From Rhodopseudomonas palustris (GTDB lineage Bacteria > Pseudomonadota > Alphaproteobacteria > Rhizobiales > Xanthobacteraceae): 64,000 nt of DNA. The DNA lies in contig JACRJB010000015.1 of the NCBI GenBank assembly GCA_016215605.1, forward strand, positions 1 through 64,000, read 5' to 3'. The notes beneath the pieces are model-generated. The model was not told the origin of the DNA, ran no database searches, and was given only the letters and a program-made list of their open reading frames with translations. Position 1 is the first letter of the stretch. The number at the start of each line of letters is the position of its first letter. The position numbers were made by a program, and so were the translations under genes. Positions 27,733 to 35,488 of this stretch are shown here, in pieces.

Positions 27733-28146
27733 TTACCCCTTCGCCGGACGGAATTGCGGAAGGGTGAGATTGTCGTCGATGGTCTGGAAGGTGACTTCCA
27801 GCTTCATGTCGAGCTCGAGCGCCTCGGGCGTCTGCGGACAGTCGAGGATGTTGCTCATCATCCGCGGGCCTTCTTCCAGCTCGACCACCGCGATCGCGTA
27901 GGGCTCGGTGAAGCCGGGCGCGAGCGGGCGGTGATTGATGACGTAGCTGTACAGCGTGCCCTTGCCGGAGGCCTTGAACACGCTGACGCCGCGCGAGCCG
28001 CATTTCGGGCAGAACGGCCGCGGCGGGAAGTAAGCGTGGTCGCAGGAATCGCAGCGCTGCAGACGCAGCTCGCCCGCTTTGGCGCCGTCCCAATAATGCT
28101 GGGTTTCCGGGGTGATCTTCGGGCGTGCGCGCGCTGGTTCGGCCAT
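27733..28146 (-). CDS. Zn-ribbon OB-fold protein (DUF35), thiolase partner
   Basis: 137 aa. An N-terminal rubredoxin-like zinc ribbon has CDSCDHAYFPPRPFCPKCG, with four Cys at about residues 32-49. The C-terminal OB-fold (about 55-125) starts at GKGTLYSYVINHRPLAPGF. DUF35 proteins form complexes with SCP2-type thiolases and are needed for their activity; the adjacent thiolase 5 bases downstream fits. The ATG at 28146 was chosen as the first residue of the conserved MAEPARARPKITPETQHYWD segment. Confidence 0.92.
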   Translation of the reverse strand: MAEPARARPKITPETQHYWDGAKAGELRLQRCDSCDHAYFPPRPFCPKCGSRGVSVFKASGKGTLYSYVINHRPLAPGFTEPYAIAVVELEEGPRMMSNILDCPQTPEALELDMKLEVTFQTIDDNLTLPQFRPAKG

Positions 28147-28407
28147 CGTCGTTGTTGTCTCCCTGAGCGTTCGGCTTGTGGGCCCATCGGTTCGCGCCTT
28201 GATGCGACATCGTCCGGCCAGCGTCAACACGCGCCCGGCGCGGGCCGGCGTGCGCGAAACGTATTCCGGCGCGCGAACAATCAGCGCTGTTGTGCATGGC
28301 CAAACGCCGGGCTCCGCGCTACAGGAGATGGAAATCAATCCTCCATTCGGGAAGACCGGCGGGTCCTGAGCGGCGCCGTCGATCGGCCCTCCAGCGGAAC
28401 AGATGCC

Positions 28408-29757
28408 ATGACCCCACACCCCACGCTCGCAGCCCTCGCGGCCGATCTCGACGCCGGCCGCACCACAGCGCGCAAGCTGGTCGACGACTGTCTCGCCCGC
28501 ATCGCCGACCCGGCCGGCGAGGGCGCGCGCGCCTTCGTGCAGGTCGACCGCGACGCCGCGATCAAGGCCGCCGAGGCGATGGACGCGCTGCGCGCCATCA
28601 AGGCGGCGCCGTCGCCGTTCGCCGGCATCCCGATCTCGATCAAGGACCTGTTCGACATCGAGGGCCAGGTCACCCGCGCCGGCTCGCGTGCGCTCGACGA
28701 CAATCCGCCGGCGGAGGCCGATGCGCCCGCAGTGGCGCGGCTGCGACGCGCCGGCTTCGTGGTGATCGGCCGCACCAACATGACCGAGTTCGCGTATTCC
28801 GGCATCGGCATCAATCCGCATTACGGCACGCCGAAAGCGGCCTATGGCCGCGACGTCGGCTACGTGCCGGGCGGCTCGTCCTCGGGCGCCGCGGTGTCGG
28901 TCGCCGATGGCATGGCGCATGCCGGGCTCGGCACCGACACCGGCGGCTCGTGCCGGATTCCGGCGGCGTTCAACGGCATCGTCGGCTACAAGCCGTCGCA
29001 GGCGCGCGTGCCGCGCGACGGCGCAGTGCCGCTGTCGTTCTCGCTGGACAGCATCGGCCCGCTGGCGCGCAGCGTCGCCTGCTGCGCGGTGCTCGATGCG
29101 GTGCTCGCCGACGAAGCGGTCGTGCCGCTGGCGCCGCGGCCGCTGAAGGGCCTGCGGCTGGCGGTGCCGACCACGGTGGCGCTCGACGAGCTGGATGAAA
29201 CGGTGCGCACCGCGTTCGAGCGCGCGCTGAAGACGCTCGCCGGCCACGGCGCGATCATCGAGAAGATCGAGGTGCCTGAATTCAACGACGTCGCGCCGCT
29301 CAGCGCCAAGGGCGGCCTGACCGCGGCGGAGAGCTACGCCTGGCATCGCTACCTGATCGTGGCGCAGGGCGACGTCTACGACCCGCGGGTGCGCGAGCGC
29401 ATTTTGCGCGGCGAAACCCAGAGCGCCGCCGAATACATTGACACGGTCGCCGCGCGCAAATCGCTGATCGCCCGCGCCTCCGCGCGGCTGGCGCCCTACG
29501 ACGCGGTGGCGCTGCCGACCACCGCGATCACCGCGCCGACCATCGCCGACCTCGCCGACGACAAGGCGTTCACCAAGGCGAATCTGCTCAGCTTACGCAA
29601 CTGCACGCTGATCAACATGATCGACGGCTGCGCGATCTCGCTGCCGTGCCATCAGGGCGGCGAAGCCCCGGTCGGGCTGATGCTCGCCGGCGTCAACGGC
29701 GCCGACCGCAAGCTGTTCGAGGTCGCCGCCGGCATCGAGGCGTCGGTTCGTGGTTGA
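28408..29757 (+). CDS. Amidase (amidase signature family)
   Basis: 449 aa. The Ser-cisSer-Lys triad is visible: Lys in PISIKDLFD, cis-Ser in GGSSSGAAVSVA and the nucleophile Ser in GTDTGGSCRIPAAFNG. It hydrolyses an amide, or transfers ammonia as in GatA-type enzymes; no gatB/gatC lies nearby, so a catabolic amidase is likelier. The ATG at 28408 is chosen as the start of the family-like N-terminus. It overlaps the following DUF2848 gene by 8 bases, so both probably act on one substrate. Confidence 0.92.
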   Translation: MTPHPTLAALAADLDAGRTTARKLVDDCLARIADPAGEGARAFVQVDRDAAIKAAEAMDALRAIKAAPSPFAGIPISIKDLFDIEGQVTRAGSRALDDNPPAEADAPAVARLRRAGFVVIGRTNMTEFAYSGIGINPHYGTPKAAYGRDVGYVPGGSSSGAAVSVADGMAHAGLGTDTGGSCRIPAAFNGIVGYKPSQARVPRDGAVPLSFSLDSIGPLARSVACCAVLDAVLADEAVVPLAPRPLKGLRLAVPTTVALDELDETVRTAFERALKTLAGHGAIIEKIEVPEFNDVAPLSAKGGLTAAESYAWHRYLIVAQGDVYDPRVRERILRGETQSAAEYIDTVAARKSLIARASARLAPYDAVALPTTAITAPTIADLADDKAFTKANLLSLRNCTLINMIDGCAISLPCHQGGEAPVGLMLAGVNGADRKLFEVAAGIEASVRG

Positions 29758-30436
29758 GCTCGCATTCACCCTCGACGCGCAGGGCGCGCGCACGCCGCTG
29801 ACGCTGTCGATCCGGCAGGCGGTGATCGCCGGCTGGACCGGCCGCGATCCGGTGGCGCGCGACAAGCACATCGCCGAGCTCGAAGAGCTCGGCATCGCGC
29901 GGCCGGCTTCGACGCCGATCTATTATCGCGTCGCGGCCGCGCGGCTGACGACGGCGACGTCGATCGAAGTGTCGGGCGGCGACTCCTCGGGCGAGGTCGA
30001 GTTCGTGCTGATCGGCCATCAGGGCCGCATTCTGATCGGCGTCGGCTCCGATCACACCGACCGCAAGGTCGAAGCCTATGGCGTCACGGTGTCGAAGCAG
30101 ATGTGCGACAAGCCGGTCGCGGCCGAGCTGTGGGACTACGCCGAGATCGAACCGCATTGGGACCGCATCGTGCTGCGCTCGCACGCCACGATCGGCGGCG
30201 CGCGCGTGCTGTATCAGGAAGGCACGCTCGACCACATGCTGCCGGCGCGCGAGCTGATTTCGCGCGGCTTCGGCGCCGGCGGCCTGCCGGACGGCTGCGC
30301 GATGTTCGGCGGCACCTTCGCCGCCAAGGGCGGCATCCGCCCGGCGACGCGGTTCGAGTTCGAGATCGACGACCCGGTGCTGGGACGTGTGATCCGGCAC
30401 GGCTACGACGTGGTGGAATTGCCGATCTTGGGGTGA
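29750..30436 (+). CDS. DUF2848-family protein
   Basis: 228 aa. The start is GTG at 29750, inside the end of the amidase gene (8-base overlap), indicating coupled translation. The central part (EVEFVLIGHQGRILIGVGSD and HTDRKVEAYGV) and the end (GCAMFGGTFAAKGG) match DUF2848, a family reported beside amidases and related to the fumarylacetoacetate hydrolase fold. Metal-binding His/Glu/Asp residues are plausible in GSDHTDRKVE. The reaction is unknown; a hydrolase acting after the amidase is a reasonable guess. Confidence 0.85.
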   Translation: MVELAFTLDAQGARTPLTLSIRQAVIAGWTGRDPVARDKHIAELEELGIARPASTPIYYRVAAARLTTATSIEVSGGDSSGEVEFVLIGHQGRILIGVGSDHTDRKVEAYGVTVSKQMCDKPVAAELWDYAEIEPHWDRIVLRSHATIGGARVLYQEGTLDHMLPARELISRGFGAGGLPDGCAMFGGTFAAKGGIRPATRFEFEIDDPVLGRVIRHGYDVVELPILG

Positions 30437-30464
30437 CTCTTACGACGTCATCGCCGCTTTGCAC

Positions 30465-30771
30465 GTCATTCCGGGGCACGCGCGTAGCGCGTGAACCCGG
30501 AATCTCGATGTGTTATTCTGCCTCTCCCCGTCATTCCGGGGCGCCGCGCAGCGGCGAACCCGGAATCCATACGCCGCAGCGTCTGCTGTGGGGCACGATG
30601 GCCGTCAGATGGACGATCGGATAGGGATTATGGATTCCGGGCTCGCGAGCTTCGCTCGCGCCCCGGAATGACGAACTCAAAAGTCGTGGTGCGCGCCAAT
30701 CACCCCTTCACCCCGCCAGCGCAGAACAGTTCGAGGTTCCGGGTTCGCGCTACGCGCGCCCCGGAACGACG
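30465..30771. repeat. Cluster of family B palindromic repeats (copy 2)
   Basis: Several half-units: GTCATTCCGGGGCACGCGC at 30465, another GTCATTCCGGGGCGCC at about 30530, the mirror half ending GCGCCCCGGAATGACG near 30672, and a degenerate half ending GCGCCCCGGAACGACGG at 30771. They fill the 361-base gap; no gene is seen. Confidence 0.75.
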
Positions 30772-30797
30772 GTGCTAGGCGGGCATCATGCGATGCC

Positions 30798-31235
30798 TCA
30801 CGCCTTCACCTTGCCGACGCTGAACGTCGCGTTGGCGCGGGCGCAGCGGGTGCCGTCGGCGGTGACGAAGCATTGCACCACGCACAGCTTGCCGCCGAGC
30901 TTGATCACGTCGGGTTCGATCTGCAGCCATTGCCCGATCTTCGCCGAGCCGAGGAAATCGATCGCCAGCGACGCAGTCAGCAGCCGCTCGCCGCCGCCGA
31001 GCTTCAGCGCGCAGCTGTAGCCCATCGCGGCGTCGGCGAGCGCGGCGATCAGTCCGCCATGGGCGAGGCCGCGCGAATTGGTGTGCTGCTGCGCGATCCG
31101 CACGCCGAGCATCACCGCGTCGGCGGTGGTCCTGGCATACAGCGACTCCCACGGCGCGGTGAGCGGGCTCGGCCGGGTATGGCGGACGAACCCCACGGGA
31201 ATATCGGACGGGGCGATCGGATCGGCATCGGTCAT
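30798..31235 (-). CDS. PaaI-type hotdog thioesterase
   Basis: 145 aa. The hotdog motif NSRGLAHGGLIAALADAAMG contains the HGG(x)nD pattern typical of PaaI/4HBT thioesterases, which hydrolyse acyl-CoAs. The start was set at MTDADPIAP, because about 90 upstream in-frame residues are low-complexity. Transcribed alone between a repeat cluster and purB. It may serve the acyl-CoA pathways encoded nearby; the substrate is unknown. Confidence 0.87.
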   Translation of the reverse strand: MTDADPIAPSDIPVGFVRHTRPSPLTAPWESLYARTTADAVMLGVRIAQQHTNSRGLAHGGLIAALADAAMGYSCALKLGGGERLLTASLAIDFLGSAKIGQWLQIEPDVIKLGGKLCVVQCFVTADGTRCARANATFSVGKVKA

Positions 31236-31422
31236 GGCGGCGCTCGCGTTGAGACGAGCCGTATCTGACCGCAACAGGACGCGAAGGCAACGCCGACAAA
31301 GTTTGAAGCGCGCTTTCAAAAGCTGTTTGAAGCAGGCGCGCGGATCGCGCGCCTGTCGTCCTGAGCAACGCCGCCGGGGCGCCCCGGCGCCCCGGAACGG
31401 CGATCGCAGGTGCGCTGCCGGC

Positions 31423-32730
31423 TCAACTCGCGCCGAACACCCGCTTGAAGATGGTGTCGACGTGCTTGAGGTGATAGCCGAGGTCGAACTGCTCCTCGAT
31501 CTCGGCATCCGTCATGTAGGTCTTCATGTCCGGATCCTTCTTCAGCAGCGTCAGGAAGTCGCCTTCGCCGCGCCACACCGGCATCGCGTTGCGCTGCACG
31601 AGCTTGTAGCTGTCCTCGCGCGAGCAGCCCTTCTGGGTCAGCGCGGTGAGTAGCCGCTGCGAATGGATCAGGCCGCCGAGCCGGTCGAGATTCTTCGCCA
31701 TGTTGTCCGGATACACCACCAGCTTCTCGATCACGCCGGCCAGACGATTCAGCGCGAAGTCGAGCGTGACCGTGGAGTCCGGCGCGATCATTCGCTCGGC
31801 CGAGGAATGCGAGATGTCGCGCTCGTGCCACAGCACGACGTTCTCCATCGCCGGCATCGCATAGGCGCGCACCATGCGGGCGAGGCCGGTCAGGTTCTCG
31901 GTCAGCACCGGGTTGCGCTTGTGCGGCATCGAGGACGAGCCCTTCTGGCCCTCGGAGAAGAACTCCTCGGCCTCGAGCACTTCGGTGCGCTGCAGATGCC
32001 GCAGCTCGGTGGCGAGCCGCTCCACCGACGAGGCGATCACGCCGAGCGTGGCGAAGTACATCGCGTGGCGGTCGCGCGGGATCACCTGGGTCGACACCGG
32101 CTCGACCGCGAGGCCCATCGCCTTCGCGACGTGTTCTTCGACCCGCGGATCGATATGCGCGAAGGTGCCGACCGAGCCGGAGATCGCGCAGGTCGCGACT
32201 TCCTTGCGGGCGGCGACCAGGCGGTCGCGGGCGCGGGAGAACTCGGCGTAGGCGTAGGCCATCTTCAGGCCGAACGTCACCGGCTCGGCGTGGATGCCGT
32301 GCGAACGGCCGATCGACGGCGTCATCTTGTGTTCGAACGCGCGGGTCTTCAGCGCCGCCAGTACGCGGTCGAGATCGGCCAGCAGGATGTCGGAGGCGCG
32401 CACCAGCTGCACGTTGAAGCAGGTGTCGAGCACGTCCGACGAGGTCATGCCCTGGTGCACGAAGCGCGACAGCGGCCCGACGAATGCTGCCAGATGCGTC
32501 AGGAACGCGATGACGTCGTGCTTGACCTCGCGCTCGATCTCGTCGATCCGCGCCACGTCGAATTGCGCGTCCTTGCCCTTGGCCCAGATCGTCTCCGCGG
32601 CCTCCTTCGGGATCACGCCGAGCGCCGCCTGCGCGTCCGAGGCGTGCGCCTCGATCTCGAACCAGATCTTGAAGCGGGTGAGCGGCTCCCAAATGGCAGC
32701 CATTTCCGGACGGGTGTAGCGCGGGATCAT
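31423..32730 (-). CDS. purB: Adenylosuccinate lyase
   Basis: 435 aa, fumarase/aspartase superfamily, catalysing two steps of purine synthesis. The signature GSSSMPHKRNPVLTENL holds the catalytic Ser region. TSSDVLDTCFNVQL and RSHGIHAEPVTFG give the other active-site segments, with the general-acid His. The start at MIPRYTRPEMA is the typical N-terminus and has a weak upstream GAAGAG site; residues further upstream are not family-like. Length is normal. Confidence 0.97.
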   Translation of the reverse strand: MIPRYTRPEMAAIWEPLTRFKIWFEIEAHASDAQAALGVIPKEAAETIWAKGKDAQFDVARIDEIEREVKHDVIAFLTHLAAFVGPLSRFVHQGMTSSDVLDTCFNVQLVRASDILLADLDRVLAALKTRAFEHKMTPSIGRSHGIHAEPVTFGLKMAYAYAEFSRARDRLVAARKEVATCAISGSVGTFAHIDPRVEEHVAKAMGLAVEPVSTQVIPRDRHAMYFATLGVIASSVERLATELRHLQRTEVLEAEEFFSEGQKGSSSMPHKRNPVLTENLTGLARMVRAYAMPAMENVVLWHERDISHSSAERMIAPDSTVTLDFALNRLAGVIEKLVVYPDNMAKNLDRLGGLIHSQRLLTALTQKGCSREDSYKLVQRNAMPVWRGEGDFLTLLKKDPDMKTYMTDAEIEEQFDLGYHLKHVDTIFKRVFGAS

Positions 32731-32820
32731 CACAGACTCTTCGTGTTGGGGGATTACGCCGCGCTTTAGCAGAGAGCGGGCGGGGAGGCGAGTCGAACGG
32801 GCGCCTGCCCACCTTTCGTT

Positions 32821-33020
32821 CGTCATTCCGGGGCGCTCGCGCAGTCCCTCGACGGGATGAACGCCCTCTCGTTCGTCATTCCGGGGCGCCGCGCAGCGGC
32901 GAACCCGGAATCTAAACCCCCTGGACTCGCGGTGACACAGAGCGCCGCAACCGCCGTGCCTCGCACCGAGTGCGGTGGTTGTGGATTCCGGGCTCGCGCT
33001 CCGCGCGCCCCGGAATGACG
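32821..33020. repeat. Palindromic repeats, family B copy 3
   Basis: A truncated unit (CGTCATTCCGGGGCGCTCGC, 32821-32840) is followed by a complete one from CGTCATTCCGGGGCGCCGCG to GCGCGCCCCGGAATGACG at 33020. It occupies the gap between purB and a small exported-protein gene. Confidence 0.75.
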
Positions 33021-33035
33021 AACGGAGTCGATGAT

Positions 33036-33100
33036 CTCGACAACATTCCTATTGTGGTTGTTGTCCGCGGCGTCCTCTCCGTGAAGAGGGCCTCGCGAGC
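33036..33100 (+). repeat. Degenerate copy of the 5' leader of the structured RNA candidate
   Basis: About 60 bases align without gaps to 34013-34077. Shared blocks are TCCTATT, TTGTCCG/TAGTCCG, CGTCCT, TCCGTGA and CTCGCGAG/TTCGCGAG. The -35-like TTGACA of the complete copy is TCGACA here. The rest of the structured segment is missing, because the sequence runs into the 3' end of the gene at 33120. Confidence 0.5.
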
Positions 33101-33119
33101 CGGCCTCACCACATCCAGC

Positions 33120-33485
33120 CTACTTGTGCTTGATCAGCTTCACACGCCACACCGCGCAGGTCGACGCCATGCTGGTCACCAGCTTCGTCTTCAGTTGAAA
33201 GCTCTTCTGCGGCGCCAGCGGGTGGCTGATCTTCAAGTCGCCGCTTCCGGCGTGATAGCCGACCAGCCACAGATCCCAATGCCAGATCGAGCCGGCCGGA
33301 ATGGTCGCGATCCCGTCATTCACGAACAACAACTCGCCGTGGTAGGGCGACGTCGCGTAGCACGCCATCGACATTTTCAGCTTGGGCCAGTCGCCGGTCG
33401 GAAACGGCGGGTCCGCCGACGCCGGTGAGGAGGATGCGATGATCGAGAGACTGCAGCAAATCGCGAGCGAGAGACGACGTATCAT
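33120..33485 (-). CDS. Small exported protein of unknown function
   Basis: 121 aa. A signal peptide (MIRRLSLAICCSLSIIASSS, ending PASA) predicts export. The mature part is about 96 aa with two Cys (in MACYATSP and STCAVW) and several Trp/His residues (SIWHWDLWLVGYH). No known domain was recognised. Its stop is 20 bases from the degenerate leader repeat at 33036-33100, and repeats lie on both sides. A weak GGGAGCG site precedes the ATG. Confidence 0.7.
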   Translation of the reverse strand: MIRRLSLAICCSLSIIASSSPASADPPFPTGDWPKLKMSMACYATSPYHGELLFVNDGIATIPAGSIWHWDLWLVGYHAGSGDLKISHPLAPQKSFQLKTKLVTSMASTCAVWRVKLIKHK

Positions 33486-33618
33486 GTTACGCTCCCGTGC
33501 AAGAGTTGGCGCGCCGAGCCTGTGGCGCGAGGGCGGCGTCGTAATTGATCGGAATCAAAATTGGCGGGGCGCCGCGCCGCAGGCCGTTGGGTGACGCGCC
33601 GCGCAACGCCTCACCGTC

Positions 33619-33764
33619 GTCATTCCGGGGCGCTCACGAAGTGAGCGAGCCCGGAATCCATAGTCCCTGGCGCCGCTGTGACGCACTGCGCCTGCCAGGT
33701 GATGATCGTAGAGGGCGGTGGTGATGGATTCCGGGCTCGCCGCTACGCGGCGCCCCGGAACGAC
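33619..33764. repeat. Palindromic repeat, family B copy 4
   Basis: Runs from GTCATTCCGGGGCGCTCAC and GAGCCCGGAATCC to GGATTCCGGGCTCGCC and GGCGCCCCGGAACGAC. It lies 20 bases before family C copy 2. Confidence 0.8.
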
Positions 33765-33784
33765 GAACGAGGGAGGCCCCATCC

Positions 33785-33889
33785 CGTCATGCGCGGGCTT
33801 GACCCGCGCATCCATCGCGCGCGAAGCGCGCCTGATAGAAGCGTTGTCGCGAAGAAGATGGATTGCCGGGTCAAGCCCGGCAATGACGG
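33785..33889. repeat. Twin-hairpin repeat, family C copy 2
   Basis: GCGCGGG-CTTGA-CCCGCGC, spacer with GCGCGCGAAGCGCGC, then GCCGGG-TCAAG-CCCGGC, bounded by CGTCAT and ATGACG. The two loop sequences CTTGA and TCAAG are complementary. Confidence 0.85.
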
Positions 33890-34011
33890 GAGCGCGTAGC
33901 CTTGATGCAGCGAAGCGAAATCGAGGGCCGACAGACCGTCAGCGCTCGCAGCTGGATGCACGTTGCCTGCGCCGCCCCGGATTGCGCTGCGCTCCATTCG
34001 GGCTACCGCTC

Positions 34012-34039
34012 TTGACAATAGTCCTATTATGATTATAGT
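34012..34039 (+). promoter_or_regulatory. Promoter-like sequence for the structured RNA candidate
   Basis: TTGACA (34012-34017), 16 bases, then TATAGT (34034-34039): near-consensus sigma-70 type boxes, unusually strong for this GC-rich genome. It directs rightward transcription into the hairpin-rich segment, with a predicted start near 34046. Confidence 0.6.
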
Positions 34040-34045
34040 CCGTGT

Positions 34046-34540
34046 CGTCCTGTCCGTGAGGGGCGCTTCGCGAGGCGTCGCTAAAGCGGGACAGATCGAC
34101 GGGCCGGGTAACCGGTCCGGAACGATAGTTCGATGAAGCCGGCATGGTGCTGGCGGAGTCGGACGGACGCGGCGTCCTGCGCGCTGTGCCTCGCAAGCAC
34201 GCGTCCGGGAGGCTTCGGGGACCCGTCCGGGCCTACTACGAGGCTCTGCGACTTGTTAGTTCGCTGGACGGGGGCAGGCGAAGGCGGCGTAATCCGCCGG
34301 ATCAGTGGGGTTTCATTACCCTTGCCTGTCAACGGAAGCACGGGCCCGAAGACAGAAAGCGCCGCGGTGGGCGCGCCGGAAGGCGACGCGCGAGGGATCG
34401 CAAGCCCTCGCGACAAGCTCCACCCTCAGCGCCAACCGGCGCGCCCCCACCCCTCGCTGCGAAGCGACGGGTGCAAAGCTCGGGCTCAGCGGAGCCGCGA
34501 GACGGAATTGCCGTGGCTGTTTGACAATTGAATCGGACGT
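34046..34540 (+). ncRNA. Candidate large structured non-coding RNA
   Basis: About 500 bases with dense nested complementarity. GGCGG / CCGCC is at 34283-34298, inside a longer stem pairing GGCAGGCGAAGG with CCTTGCCTGTC. An 11-bp perfect stem GGGCGCGCCGG (34369-34379) / CCGGCGCGCCC (34436-34446) encloses CGCGAGGG / CCCTCGCG (34389-34412). Then come CCC-TCGCT / AGCGA-c-GGG (34451-34471) and CTCG-GGCTC / GAGCC-g-CGAG (34479-34501). It is preceded by promoter-like boxes. Open frames through it (for example 34133-34531) have no family features and no good ribosome site. The structure is seen by eye; its existence as an RNA is inferred. A decayed mobile element is the alternative. Confidence 0.5.
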
Positions 34541-34588
34541 GGCGTATCGGACGTCGCGATCAGGCACATCCTTCGCCACCTTCACTCC

Positions 34589-34688
34589 CGTCATGCGCGG
34601 GCTTGACCCGCGCATCCATCGCGCGCGAAGCGCGCCATCACGAATTTTGCGAAGAGGATGGATTGCCGGGTCGAGCCCGGCAATGACG
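34589..34688. repeat. Twin-hairpin repeat, family C copy 3
   Basis: Same architecture and orientation as the copy at 33785, including the GCGCGCGAAGCGCGC spacer hairpin. The second loop is TCGAG instead of TCAAG. Confidence 0.85.
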
Positions 34689-34713
34689 GTGTTGGTTACT
34701 ACGAGTGTCGTTG

Positions 34714-34807
34714 TAGGGTGGGCAAAGAGAAGCGTGTCCACCAAAACCTTGTTGCGCTCAATGAAGCGATCGCGTGGGCACGGCGCTACGCGCCGTTGCC
34801 CACCCTG
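34714..34807. repeat. Inverted repeat, family F
   Basis: TAGGGTGGGCAAAG on the left and GTTGCCCACCCTGC on the right, with inner GTGTCCACC / GTGGGCACGG and GGCGCTACGCGCC hairpins. It is a single copy in the window and ends 12 bases before the stop of the HEPN-like gene. Confidence 0.7.
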
Positions 34808-34818
34808 CTGGTCATTTG

Positions 34819-35445
34819 TTAAGTTGGACCATTTATGGGGCGTTTGAAGATTAAGGATACTCGCTCGCCTGTCAGTCCTTCGTGCATTTGAGCGAGGTCA
34901 TCGAATATCATGCTCAACATCAAATTGACCTGTTCGCTTGTTAGGGTGATCACCATCCCTACGTCCACGAACGGAAACAACTTAGTAGGCGCTTGTAGTT
35001 TCAAATTTCGGTGAGTAATTGCGTTGCGATACAGCCTCAAATCACCCATTGCATCCGATTTTACATCGTGCGGCGCTATATTTAACGACTTGGCGTATGC
35101 AGAGCGAATTTGGGTATCCCAAATCGAATAAATGAAGATGATCAATGAATGAGCCAAAAGAGTCTGGTTCTCGCCGTCTGGTCGATTGCGATCTATTATT
35201 CTATCGACCGTTTCGGAGTGGTTATAAGTCGCGTCGAGGTCGTTTGGATCGTTAGTCTCGGCGGTGATAAATAGTATCGGTTGCACCCGGCTTTTCGAAG
35301 GCATTCTTGCTGCGAGCATCGCCATATCTTGGGCATGAAGTTTGAAGCCAGTGCAGGCATCGAGGTACATGCCGAAGAAGCGATCGAGCATACGGCAGTA
35401 GAGATGCAAGATCTCTAAGGGGCTAAGGGGTAATCCGTTCGCCAT
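34819..35445 (-). CDS. Orphan protein with HEPN-type R-x4-H motif
   Basis: 208 aa, no named family recognised. The segment LRLYRNAITHRNLKL contains R140-N-x-x-x-H145, the RNxxxH signature of HEPN ribonuclease domains, preceded by a helix (LLAHSLIIFIYSIWDTQIRSAY) of the kind found in the HEPN bundle. Base composition is clearly lower in GC than the neighbours, with AT-rich codons, suggesting horizontal acquisition. No antitoxin (MNT-type nucleotidyltransferase) is adjacent. It sits in a repeat-rich segment between the structured RNA candidate and rpe. HEPN assignment is by motif only. Confidence 0.65.
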   Translation of the reverse strand: MANGLPLSPLEILHLYCRMLDRFFGMYLDACTGFKLHAQDMAMLAARMPSKSRVQPILFITAETNDPNDLDATYNHSETVDRIIDRNRPDGENQTLLAHSLIIFIYSIWDTQIRSAYAKSLNIAPHDVKSDAMGDLRLYRNAITHRNLKLQAPTKLFPFVDVGMVITLTSEQVNLMLSMIFDDLAQMHEGLTGERVSLIFKRPINGPT

Positions 35446-35488
35446 CGCTGGTTCATTTGTTGATCAATGGCCTGATTTTTTCTTCAGT

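Noticed and set aside
34133..34531. Overlapping plus-strand frames of 126-132 aa in the structured segment
   Set aside because: No ribosome site, no recognisable domain, and composition dictated by hairpin arms. A non-coding structured RNA explains the sequence better, though translation is not excluded.
33619..34688. Possible CRISPR-like array from repeated hairpins
   Set aside because: The units are of different families, irregularly spaced and palindromic, with no unique spacers of constant length and no cas genes.
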